A stretch of DNA of 64,000 nucleotides, from contig CM038215.1 in the NCBI GenBank assembly GCA_021442155.1, forward strand, positions 277,438,413-277,502,412. The letters run 5' to 3'. Source of the DNA: Cymbidium sinense. Taxonomy: Eukaryota > Streptophyta > Magnoliopsida > Asparagales > Orchidaceae. The notes under the pieces were generated by a model. That model had not been told where the DNA came from. It did not search any database and was given only the letters and a program-made list of their open reading frames with translations. The translations under genes were made by a program, and so were the position numbers. Positions 23,691 to 33,930 of this stretch are shown piece by piece; the first letter of the stretch is position 1, and each line of letters starts with the position of its first letter.

Positions 23691-24700
23691 TACGGCTAGG
23701 CGATGCCACCAATGTCAAATACAAAGTGTGGTCCTACACCAACCACCCAACATTCTACATCCTACATTGGCCTCATGGCCATTCAAGTGTTGGGGTACCG
23801 ACATAGTGAGTCCTATTGATCCTCTTTCTTCCAAGGGACATCAATTCATCTTAGCTGCTACTAACTACTTTTCCAAATTGGCAAAGGCAATTCCACTTAG
23901 AGATGTCACAACTCAGCATGTGCTATAGTTTTTTAAGAACTACATCGTATATAGGTTTGGAGTGCCTTGATGAATTATATCTTTGATAGTGGTACTGCAT
24001 TCAAGAGCACTGAGATCAACAACTTTACGTGGAGACATAGAATAGATTGGAGATATTTTACCATCAACTACTCGAGGGAAAATGGCTTAGTAGAAGCCTT
24101 CAATAAAATGATCATTTAAATACTAAAGAAGACACTCGACAATAATAAGAGATAGTGGTATGAGTAGTTAGTTGAAGCCTTATGGGCCTACTGCACCAAA
24201 TATAAAACTACAACTCAGTCTACTCTTTTCTCCTTAGTGTATGGGTTTAAAGTTGTTCTATCATTAGAAGTCCAACTCCCATCACTAAGGATAGTTGTGG
24301 GTAGCAAGATCACAATAGAGTAGAATGCCAAGTTGCGATTAGAAGAGCTTGAAGGTTTGGAGGAGAGACCCTTGCGAGCATGCCAAATCCTCGAGTTGTA
24401 AAAAGATAAAATGATTCAAGCTCATAACAAGTTGGTATGTCTTAGATCTTTTCAAGTAGGAGAGCTTATTTTAGATATGAGGAGACCGATTATTGCCCAT
24501 TGCAAGATGGGAGACAAGTTTGAACCCACTTGGGAAGGCCCTTTTTCCATAGAAAAGGCTTACTAAAGAGGATCTTATCAACTTATTAATCATAAGGTAG
24601 AGCACCCAATGCTTCAAATCAATGGGCTATACTTAAAAAAATATAATAAATCATGTTTGAAAATAATTATCATCAATGAAAATTCCATTTTGAATTCAAT
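23690..24700 (+). pseudogene. Gypsy integrase remnant fused to a truncated RNase H
   Basis: The RNase H lead-in ANYQSMD runs in frame straight into TARRCHQCQIQ, the second half of the integrase HHCC zinc finger. The bulk of RNase H and the two His of the finger are therefore deleted. The core keeps WGTDIVSPID (first catalytic Asp, about 23795), a DSGTAFKS segment (about 23972-24000) and NGLVEAFNK with the catalytic Glu (about 24075-24105). The C-terminal domain is at 24430-24650. Stop codons after QHVL (23926) and later make it a pseudogene. Confidence 0.8.
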
Positions 24701-24720
24701 CTCTTCCATGTTAAAAGTAT

Positions 24721-24860
24721 TCTTGTTTGTGAATCTGTCACGATGTGTTTAGGGTAGGTGTAAGGAACGGCGGTGTTCTAACCTTCATAAACAACATAAA
24801 CAAACTACATACAAACATATAAAATAAACACATATCTTTTATCTTAAGCTACTCTAAGTT
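24721..24860. other. Transition from gypsy relic to repeat block
   Basis: Non-coding and unrecognised. No polypurine tract or LTR start (TG) could be chosen with confidence. Confidence 0.4.
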
Positions 24861-26610
24861 AAGATAATGCCCCCAATGACACTCACTCTCGGTACTTTCA
24901 AGGTCGCTAACTAGCTACCCTGCTAGTGTGTCACCCCATTGGTCTTCTTGCTTAGGAAGATATAAGTCTTCTACACTTTCCTTCCTTACTTGTTCACTAC
25001 ACACCGACAAGTGCCTTGTTATTTTAGTAGGCCTTACTATGTGGTCGGTAAGCTACCTCATGTTGGCTTCGTTTAAGAGGATGTGAGTCTGCTACACTTT
25101 CTTCTTGGATTAGCCTTCATGCACTAATTTGGTTGAGTATATTTGAGGTTTAGGATATGTCCTCTAGTGGCTCCTTCCCTACTAACTACTTCAAGTCTGG
25201 CTCTAGTCCTTCCTTGGGGTTCCCTGCTTAGTAGTCTCTTTAGGTCAGATATCATCTATCCCACCAACGACAGACTATCCCGATGATCAATTCTACTTGG
25301 AAAGTTATAAGCCTACACACTTTCTTTTCAAAATGATCATTTCACACCGACGGGCACCTTAGGTTGGTTGGTTCTCATTATACTGATGGATACACCACTC
25401 ATGCTGATGGATACACCTTAGGTTGGTTGGTTCTCGCACCTTAGGATACACCACTCATTGTAGGTGTAAGTCTGCTACACTTTCTGCTTGAGTTGGCCAT
25501 CCTACACCTATAAGATTTATTTTCTAGGGCTCACGATAACATCCCTAGCAACACTTCTCATGTGGGCACTATATTTGGATCACATCTTTTGCGATCCCGT
25601 TTAGACACTACCCGAGTTACTATCGAATTGGACAGTTCCCCTTTCCTAATCACCACCCTTGTGGTCAGATAATTCATCCTATGGGTGTGTAGATTCTCCT
25701 TTGGTCCTGTAAATTTGAGATAGGTCAAGGTTGGCATTGCCCCTTCTCAATATGGCCCCTCGCACACTAACCGAGTCCACACAAAGATATAAACAAAATA
25801 TATATTTAATTTTGGATTAGGAAGACGTTCTTAGCGGTACCTTTTCTAAGCAGGCATCTTATCTTTAGGGTAGTGTCAGTAAAACTCCTTATAAGAATCA
25901 CCTGACTAAGTCCCCAACAACATTCACTCAATAGTCATCCCTAAGTTAGGTTTGATTTGTTTTGCTACCAACAAGTCACCCTAGTGGTTTTTCCCTGCTT
26001 TAGAAGATGTAAATATGATATGCTTTCTTCCTAGCACAGCCATTGCACACCGAAAGCTAACCCATTTGGTTGGCTAGCACTACCCCACGACTAGTAGACT
26101 ATCTCTTTGGATTTGTAAATCTGAGATATGATAAGTCCGATATAGCCCCTTCTCAGTGGGTCGATCGCACACTGACATGATCCATAAATTAAATCTATTA
26201 AATTTGATCGAGCTCACATCCATAGTAAATATGCCCTCAATTTGAAATCAAACTAAGCCAAACAAACCATATCAAATCACATGAAATGAAGATAAAATTA
26301 ATTCTAACTACTTTTGAGTTGACAGAAGTCCCTAGTGACATTCACTCAGTAGTCACCCTAGGCTGGATTCAATTTATTATGCATCCAACAGATCACTACA
26401 GTGATTGTTCCTCACTTTGGAAGATGTAAGTATGATATTCCTCTTCCTAGCACAGTCATTGCACATCGAAAGGCAACCTCATAGGATGGCTAGCTCTACC
26501 CCGCAGTTGGTAGACTATCCCTTTGGATTTGTAAACCTGAGTTAGATCAAAGCTGATATAGCCCCTTCTCAGTGGGTTCATCGCACACTGATAGGGTCCA
26601 TACATTAACT
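24861..26610. repeat. Degenerate tandem repeat, unit about 410 bp, about four copies
   Basis: Blocks recur in fixed order: CACTCA, then CACCCTAG-type text, then GATGTAAG..CTACACTTTC or GATATGCTTTC, then CACACCGA, then CTATC..TTTGGATTTGTAAA, then CCCCTTCTCA, then CGCACACTGA. The TTTGG(A/T)..TGTAAA block lies near 25701, 26113 and 26522, a spacing of 412 and 409 bases. Earlier copies (24870-25700) are more diverged and locally reshuffled, including a ~59 bp duplication of CACCTTAGGTTGGTTGGTTC at 25355 and 25414. No coding capacity was found. Confidence 0.75.
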
Positions 26611-27230
26611 CAAATTAAATAAAACCAAATCTGATTTTCCTCGGTGGAGTTAAATCATAGCCTTCTCCCCAGTGGAGCCCCAAATCATATGTAAATAAGT
26701 CAAACAAATAAAAAATTCAAAACCAACCTCTCCAGTGGAGCCAAATTAAACCAACTCCCCTAGTAGAGTCTAAATCAAAGAAATCCAACCAACCTCTTAT
26801 TCCCAATGGATACATCCCTAAACAAATCTATGAAATTAAACTCAAATCCCAATCCCAGGGGATAGCCTGAACCTGCTTCCCTAGTGGAAGGTTCATATAC
26901 CCGATCCACAGCATACTCAAGCCCAGATCTCCATCAGATATGCCTCCCTATCAATTAAAACTAAACAAATTAAAGTCAATTTGATCTTAATCCCCGGTAG
27001 ATTATAGATTCTTATCCCTAGCAAATTTTCTTTCCACAAATCGTATTATCAAATCAAATTCAAACCTTATCCCCAACAGATTTGCTTCTCTATGCCCTCG
27101 ACATAGACCCCTCACATATCATGTCCAATGTATGTGTGATCCCCTAACGGATCTCCCTCCTTGTCCTTGACATGGAATTCTCATCAAATTCTATTTCTTC
27201 TCTTATACACACCATTAATACTTCAACCAA
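26611..27230. repeat. Short-motif dispersed repeat with CCCAGTGGAG core
   Basis: Variants of CCCC-AGTGGAG (TCGGTGGAG, CCAGTGGAGCC, CTAGTAGAG, CCAATGGATA, CTAGTGGAAG, CGGTAGATT, AACAGATTT) appear every 30-60 bases, separated by AAAT-rich spacers such as CAAATTAAACC. It looks like a decayed minisatellite continuing from the 410-bp array. No gene. Confidence 0.55.
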
Positions 27231-28665
27231 AAGCATAATAATGTATTTGTTCAAATTACATCATCTTAACATTATAATCAACATTTTATGATTTATGATG
27301 GTGCAAGCTCAAACTAACTATACAATATCATGCTAAACATATTATAGTGTGAATTAGCATATTATATTATATTATAATTTATGATGTTATATTATAATTT
27401 GCTATAATATAATATATTATCTAACATTACACCTCATTAGAATCACTTAAAAGGAACAAATAATAAAATTTTCTCAAAATATGATTAATGTTCATTTTGG
27501 ATGTAAAATTGTTATTTTTCTATTAGAAATGGTACAAAATAGCATAATTTTGGTGATGCTTCTTGGTGACTACCACAAATTTGGGCAAAATTTTTCCATC
27601 TCAACCTTTAAATTAAATTATTTGTGAGTTTTGACCCAACTTATTATAATAAAAGTAAAACATATTAAAATGTACAATAAGATTTAATAACACACCACCA
27701 CATTCATATATATGTGAGGTTATATAGTTATGTACATTATATTTTAATATGCTTTCATATAATATATTATCTTACACTACACCTTAAAATTATAATATAA
27801 AATGTATAAAATATGGTTGAAAAATGTACATTTATTTTGGATACAAAATTCCATACTTTTGATTAAATGACACACCATTGCACAACCCAATGTTGTTCCC
27901 TAAACTTACCTTAAATTTGGCCAAATCCTATCATCTCAGCCTATAAATCAGTATTTTTATGAATTATACCAGTACAAACTCTACTACATCATACTATAAT
28001 AAACTAAAATATGCTAAACTACAAATAGTATACACAATAGTATGCTATAATGCATGATGCTACACTATGTTATGGCATCCTATATCATTATACACTATAA
28101 CATATTATATTATATTATATTATATTGCATATCAGTTCACAAGGTATTTCTTAAGATAAAATATCATAAAATTAGTCTAAATAATAAAAAAGTATATATT
28201 TTAGTCATATCACTTACATATTTTAAATTGAAATAATATATTATGATGCCAAGCTCTGTCGATTATGAATTTGGCCAAATTCCACCATTTTAAAGTCTCA
28301 ATCAACATTTTTATAAATAATGCTAGTGTAGGCTCATTAAATGTGAAGAATAATATATTATGATATATGATGTTATACTATGCTACAATATATAATATTT
28401 ATTTAGAATAAAAAATCTTACTTTTTAGACTACAAGTGGCGTAGCACCCCTTTGGTACTGTAACCTAATTCTCACTTCAAATTTAACAAATTTGATCGTC
28501 TGATTTATTAAATCAATCTTTTTATGATTTATATTAAAATAGACTATACGACACAATACCATAATATATTAAAACATTTCAAAACATCTTATAACATCCA
28601 AAAAAAACATCATTAGATGCTCAAATATATGATGCTAGATTATACTATAATATATGGTATTATAA
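27231..28665. repeat. AT-rich satellite-like array, unit up to about 350 bp
   Basis: The block AATTTGG(C/G)CAAA..CCAT(C/T)T, followed by AATCA..ATTTTTATGA(A/T)TTAT, occurs near 27579, 27913, 28268 and 28478, with a trailing partial near 27275. Between blocks are ATAATATATTAT palindromes and TTATTTTGGAT(G/A)(C/T)AAAAT. Spacings of 334, 355 and 210 indicate indels. The composition is strongly AT and hairpin-forming (27357-27420). No gene. Confidence 0.7.
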
Positions 28666-29147
28666 TATGAGATAGGGTTAGGGTTTAGGGAATTGAAATT
28701 CTAATAGTCAAGGGAAAGTATCTTGAAGACATTTTCTTTAATTACCATAACTAGTTTAATCATACTTTAAATCTAATGACATCTTTATTCAAGGTTTAGG
28801 GTTTAGGGTTTAGGGTTTGGTTTAGTAGGTTGGTTTAGGGTTTTGAGTTTAGATTTAGTTTAGGTGTGTGTTAGTGTAGTTTAGGGTTTAATGTTAATTT
28901 AGTGGTTTTAGGATTTATGGTTTAGGTTTAGGATTGAAGGTTTAGGGTTTAGGGTTTACAGTTTTGTGGTTTTAAGGTTTAGGGTTTAGGGTTTAGGTTT
29001 TAGGTTTGGGTTTTGGTTTAGGGTTTTGGGTTTAGGGTTTATTGTTTAGTGTTTGTGGTCTAGGATTTTTAGGGTTTAGGTTTTGAGTTTTGGGTTTTGG
29101 TTTTAGGTTTAGGGTTTAAGATTTAGTTTAGGGTTTAGGGTTTAAGG
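28666..29147 (+). repeat. Telomere-like array (array 5) with a short unique insert
   Basis: GGGTTAGGGTTTAGGG at about 28675-28690 opens the array. About 105 bases of unrelated sequence follow (28691-28795). Then comes canonical-rich TTTAGGG text, with four near-consecutive units at 28796-28822, up to GR-RBP copy 4. Confidence 0.8.
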
Positions 29148-29623
29148 TTTTTTTTTAATAGAGAACAAATTAAGATTCAACATTTCTTCTTTTTAATTTC
29201 ATCAACCAAGTAGCACCCCAAATTTTCTAAGACATAAGCGATGATATAGATCAAAAAAGAGCACCCATATAGCAAATAAAAAACTCTAGATAAGAAGAAC
29301 CATCTTTACCATAAAGACATAGTTTCATAAGCCGTAGATCGGATCAATTATTCTTCAGTTTCTCCATTTCCCATCAGAACCACCCCCGCCTCTCGAGTAA
29401 TGAGATCTACCATCATATACCTGATCTTTCCATCCACCACCAGCACATCTATAACCTCCATTGCTCTTCCTACCTCGATAACCACCACTACTCTGACCAC
29501 CACCTCCATATCCACCAACACCTCTAGATCCCCCACCACCGATAATCGTATCACCTTCAGCCCCACCCGGATCGGCTGGGCCTGGTTGATGATGATGTTT
29601 CTACCATCGGTTCTACCCATTCT
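29148..29623 (-). pseudogene. Truncated retro-fragment of a glycine-rich RNA-binding protein transcript, copy 4 (best preserved)
   Basis: On the minus strand the fragment starts within the last RRM strand: M-G-R-T-DGRNIIINQAQP (29620 down to about 29573), matching the DGRNITVNxAQ end of plant GR-RBP/RZ-1 RRMs. A one-base frame change then leads into a Gly-rich tail containing GGGGSRGVGGYGGGGQSSGG, followed by further GGY and GGGG groups, ending in KWRN and a stop (TGA about 29355). About 190 bases of 3' UTR follow, ending CTATTAAAAAAAAA next to CC-TTAAACCC. A 90-codon open frame (29348-29620) is the unshifted reading. The RRM body is missing, so this is a 5'-truncated processed copy. I cannot say which GR-RBP subfamily is the parent. 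Confidence 0.75.
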
Positions 29624-30890
29624 GGGGGCTTAGGTTAGTGAGTTTAGGGTTTAGGGTTTAGGTGTTTAGGATTTGGGGTAGTAGTGTAGGTTTAGATTTT
29701 AGGGTTTATGTTTTGGGTTTAGGGTTTAGGGTTTAGGGGATTTAGGGTTTGGAGGGTTTGATTTAGGCTTAGGGTTTAGGGTTTTGGTGGTTAGGGTTTA
29801 GGTTTAGTTTGGGTTTAGTTTAGGGTTTAGAATTTAGGGTTTAGTTTCTTTTTAATTAAGTAAAGCAGGTAGGTTTATTTAGTTGATTTAGTTTGTTTTA
29901 TTTATTTGAGTTTATTTTAATTTTATTTTATTTAGGTTTACTTTTATTTTTTTAGTTTAGTTTATTTATTTAGGTTTATTATTATTTAGGTTTTATTTTA
30001 ATTTTATTTAGGTTTAGTTTACTTTTAGATGAATTTTATTTATTTTATTTTTTTGGTTTAGGTTTTATTTTTTATTTACGTTTGAGTTTAGGTTTTTATT
30101 TTAGGTTTACATTTATGTTTTATTTTATGTTTTTTAGGTTTTATTTTTCTAGTTTAGCTTTATGTTTATTTTTAGTTTATTTTATTTTATTTAGTTTAGG
30201 TTTTGCTTTAGGTTTAATTTATTTTAGTTTTTTTTATTTTAGTTTAGGTTTAGATTTATTTTATTTTATTTATTTTATTTTTGTTTTAAGTTTAGGTTTT
30301 TTTTTAGTTTAGATTTGGGTTTTATTTTTTTTATTTCATTTTATTTTAAGTTTTTTTTTTAGGTTTTATTTAGTTTTATTTTATTTTTTATTTTAGGTTT
30401 ATTTCTTTATATTTAGTTTTATTTTATTAATGTTTTATTCTTAGGTTGATTTTATTTTTACTTTAGTTTAGGTTTTTATTTATTTAGTTTTTTTTTAATT
30501 TTATTTTTAGGTTTAATTTTATAGATTTTATTTTTATTTATTTTTATTTTATTTAGGTTTAGGTTTATTTATAGTTAGGGTTAGTTAGGTTTAGGGTTCA
30601 GTTTATTAGTATTTTAGTTTAGCCTTTTTAAGGTTTATTATTTAGTAGTTAGGGTGGCCCAGGGTTATTTAGTTTGTGGATTCAGGTTTATTATTTATTT
30701 AGGTTTATGGTTTAGGGTTTTGGTTTAGTTTAAGGTTTAGGGTTGGTAGATTTATAGGGGGTTTTTAGTAGTGGTTTATGGTTTGGTTTAGTGGTTTAGT
30801 AGGTTTAGGTGGTGGGGTTTAGGTTTAAGTTAGGGTTTAGGTTGAGTTTTGGGTTTTATTTTAGGTTTAAGGTTTAGTTTAGGGTTTAAG
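29624..30890 (+). repeat. Degenerate telomere-like array (array 6)
   Basis: About 225 bases of canonical-rich text follow GR-RBP copy 4. Next is the anchor TTTTTAATTAAGTAAAGCAGG (about 29850), then TTTTA-rich sequence to about 30600, then G-richer variants to copy 5. The hydrophobic open frame at 30082-30312 is a composition artefact. Confidence 0.85.
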
Positions 30891-31296
30891 ATTTTTTTAA
30901 CAAAGAACAAATTCCAACATTTATTCTTTTGATTTCATCAACCAAGTTTGCACATGTTTTTAAGACATACATAAAAAAGAGCACCCATAGAAAAAAAAAC
31001 CCTAGAGTAACTGTCTACTATAGCTTAAGCAACAAATCGGATCGCCATTTTAATTTATCCGCCTCATCAAAATGACCTCAATCTCTCAGTGGGGATTGAC
31101 CACATATCTCCGATCTCTCCCTCCGCCACCACCATAGCTATAACCTCCATCGCTCCTGCTTCCATAACCCACCCACCACCTCCATATCCACCAAGACCTC
31201 TAGATCCCTCACCACCATTATGATAACCGTCTACCTACTCCACCCGATCTACTAAGTGTGGTTAATGGTGATGTTCTGTCAAGGTTCCCATTCTTC
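30891..31296 (-). pseudogene. Truncated retro-fragment of a glycine-rich RNA-binding protein transcript, copy 5
   Basis: Oligo-T (30892-30898) is followed by AACAAAGAACAAATTCC and CATCAACCAAG, as in the other copies. The fragment ends on the right with GTTCTGTCAAGGTTCCCATT, the family's shared 5' boundary. Internal deletions shorten it to ~405 bases. The Gly-rich coding part is broken. Confidence 0.7.
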
Positions 31297-32430
31297 TTAG
31301 TTTAGTAGTTAGTTTAGTTTAGTTTTAATTTTCTAGTTACCTTGGTTTAGATATGATTTAGGGTAGGGGTTTAGGGGTGGGTTAGGGTTTAGTATTAGCT
31401 TTAGAGAGGATTTTTAGGGTTTAGGTTTAGGGTTTAGGGGTTTTAGTGGGGTTTATGGTTTAGGGTTTAGGGTTTTCTTTAAAACCAAATAAACCGCTGT
31501 TTAGTTTATTAGTTTATTTATTTTTTCATTTATTTTAGTTTTTTATTTATTTTATTTTTATTTATTTATTTATTTTTTTTATCTTTTAGTTTAGGTTTAG
31601 GTTTAGGTTTATTTTTATTTTAATTTACTTTATTTTTTTATTTTATGTTTATTTTATTTTAGTTTAGGTTTATTTTATTTTATTTTAGGTTTATTTTAGG
31701 TTTATTTTAGTTTAGGTTTATTTTTAATTTTTTATTTAGTTTTAGTTTAGGTGTAGTTTAGTTTTAGGTTTATTTATTTATTTTAGCTTAGTTTATTTAG
31801 GTTAAAGTTTATTTTATTTTATTTAGGTTTAGGTTTTTTTTTAGTTTAGGTTTTTTATATATTTTAAGTTTTATTTTAGGTTTATTTTTAGGTTTAAGTT
31901 TTATTAAGTTTTATTTTATTTTCTATTAGGTTTATTTTATTTTATTTTAGTTTAGTTTTAGGTTTTATTTTTTATGTTAGTGTAGGTTTTATTTAATTTA
32001 TTTTAATTTATTTTATTTTATATATTTCTTTATTAGGTTTAAGTTTAGTTTAGGTTTATGTTTTACTTTCATTTCATTTATTTTACTTTTATGTTGATCT
32101 GTTTATTTATTTATTTTATTTATTAGTTTAGATTTATTTAGGTTGGTTTATTGTAGGGTTTAGGGTAGATTTAGGGTTTAGGTTTAGGGCCCAGGAGGTT
32201 TAGTAGGTTTAGGGTTTAGGTTTGGCTCAGTTTTTTTTTTTTTTTTTTTATTTAGGATTTAGTTTAGGGTTTGTTTTATTTTAGTATATGTTTGTGTTTT
32301 AGGGTTTTAGGTGTAGGTTTGTGTTTTTTAGTTTAATGGTTTATGGATTAGTTTTTGGTTTTTTTTGTGTTTATTTATGATATTAGGGTTTTATTTAAAA
32401 TAAACCAGTTTAGGTTTAGTTAAGGTTTTC
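31297..32430 (+). repeat. Degenerate telomere-like array (array 7)
   Basis: About 175 bases of TTTAGGG-like text, then a diverged anchor (TTTAAAACCAAATAAACC near 31476), then TTTTA-rich sequence. Another weak anchor lies near 32390 just before GR-RBP copy 6. Confidence 0.8.
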
Positions 32431-32831
32431 TTTTTTTTTTTAATAGAGAACAAATTGATTCAACATTTCTTCTGATCAACCAAAGTATCACCCCAAGTTT
32501 TCTATGACATAAGTGATGATATAGATAATAAATGAGCACCCATAGAGCAGATAAAAAACCCTACATAAGTAGAACCATCTCTACTATAAAGACACAGTTC
32601 CATAACCAGCAGATCGGATTGGTCATTCCTCAATTTCTCCATCTAACCACTCGGCCTCTAGTGGGATCCCTCCCATCATATTCATCTCATGCCATAGGTT
32701 GTAACCTCAGGCTCCTCTTGCCTCCATAACCACCACTATCTTACCTTCCAGATCCACCGGGATCCCCACCTTTAAACTGATGCCTCCGCCTTTGGATCTT
32801 TTATGGTGATATTAGTGTTCGCCCATTCTTA
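32431..32831 (-). pseudogene. Truncated retro-fragment of a glycine-rich RNA-binding protein transcript, copy 6
   Basis: Oligo-T (32431-32441) leads into AATAGAGAACAAATTG, ATCAACCAAAGTATCACCCC and the rest of the 3' UTR in antisense. It runs to the shared right boundary CCCATTCTTA at 32831. Small deletions are spread along its length. The short + strand open frame at 32532-32729 is a shadow. Confidence 0.7.
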
Positions 32832-33930
32832 GGGTTCATGTTTAGGTTTAGATTTATTAAGTCTTAGAGTTTAGCTTATTTTAAGTTTAGGTTTAGATTT
32901 TATTTATTTTAATTTAGTTTATTTTAATTTAGGCTTAAGTTTATTTTATTTTGTTTATTTAATTTTTATGTTAGGTTTAAGGCTTTTATAGTTTAGTTTT
33001 ATTTTTTTATTATTTTATTTTTAAGTTTATTTTATTTAGTTTATTTTATTTTATTTATTTTATTTTATTTTATTTAGTTTTATTTTAGGTTTTATTCATA
33101 ATTTTATTTTTTTAGTTTTTAGGTTTTCTTCTTTATTTTAGTTTATTTTTATTTTTATTTTTTTTTATTTTAGGTTTGATTTTATTTTGTTTTTATTTTC
33201 TAAGGATTTTTATTTATTTATTTTTAGATTTATTTTAGCGGTTTAGGGTTTAAGTTATTTAGATTTTAGGGTCTAAGTTTAGGTTTATGGTTTGGAGTGT
33301 AGTTTTAGATTTAGGAGTTTTAAGATTTTAGGTTGGTTTCAGGTTATTATAGTTTATAGGTTTAGAGTTAGAGGGTTTGTGAGGAGTTTGGTAGGCCTAA
33401 GTAGGGAGTCAAGATTTAGGATAGTATAGGTGTCAGTTATTTAGGTTAGGTTGGGGTGAGGACTGGGTTTAGGTGGGATCAGTAGTAAGTTAGGGTTGAT
33501 TTAGTTTATGGTATTTTAGTTAAGTAGGGAGAGGTTATTAGTTAGGTTTAAGTAGGGCCCAGGAGGTTTAGAGTTTAGAGAGTTTTGGTTTAGTTTAGGA
33601 TTTTAGAAGTGGTAGGGATCATTTATTTTGGTTTGGGTTATGGAGTTTTAGTTTTTTAAAATTAAAATTTCAGGTTTATTTTTGGGTTTATTTTTTTTAT
33701 TTTACAGTTAGTTCTAATTTTATTTAAGTTTTTTATTCTTAGGTTTATTTTATTTTGTTTAGGTCTAGGTTTTTTATTTATTTTATTTTTAGGTTTTATT
33801 TTGTTTAGCTATAGCTTTTTAATTTTTTAGGGTTTAGGGTTTAGGGTTTAGTGTTTAGGGTTTAAGGGCTTAGGGTTTTAGGGTTTAGGGTTTAGGATTA
33901 GGATTGAGGGTTTAGGGTTTTTTATTTTAG
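32832..33930 (+). repeat. Degenerate telomere-like array (array 8)
   Basis: TTTTA-rich at 32850-33230, then G-rich scrambled variants (33240-33640), a weak anchor with TTTTTTAAAATTAAAATT near 33651, and canonical TTTAGGG runs at 33828-33920. It ends in TTTTTTATTTTA at the LINE A1 junction. Confidence 0.8.

Larger units (their letters stand above)
21190..24720 (+). mobile_element. Ty3/gypsy LTR retrotransposon relic, pol region with internal deletion
   Basis: Collinear protein blocks appear in the order protease tail, spacer, reverse transcriptase, start of RNase H, integrase zinc finger, integrase core and integrase C-terminus, which is Ty3/gypsy order (protease-RT-RNase H-integrase). The integrase end reads GDKFEPTWEGPFSIEKAY without a chromodomain, which fits the non-chromoviral plant lineages (Athila/Tat group). 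Stops and frameshifts occur throughout. Gag, the body of RNase H, both LTRs, the primer-binding site and the polypurine tract were not found. It is a decayed, deleted copy and cannot code for a polyprotein. Confidence 0.85.

Noticed and set aside
24721..27230. 3' LTR of the gypsy relic
   Set aside because: The sequence is unlike R2 or any upstream segment, no TG..CA ends were found, and its structure is a tandem repeat.
29348..29620. 90-codon minus-strand frame as a functional small protein
   Set aside because: It is the unshifted reading of a truncated GR-RBP copy. The Gly-rich frame is the family frame, and five sibling copies are disrupted.
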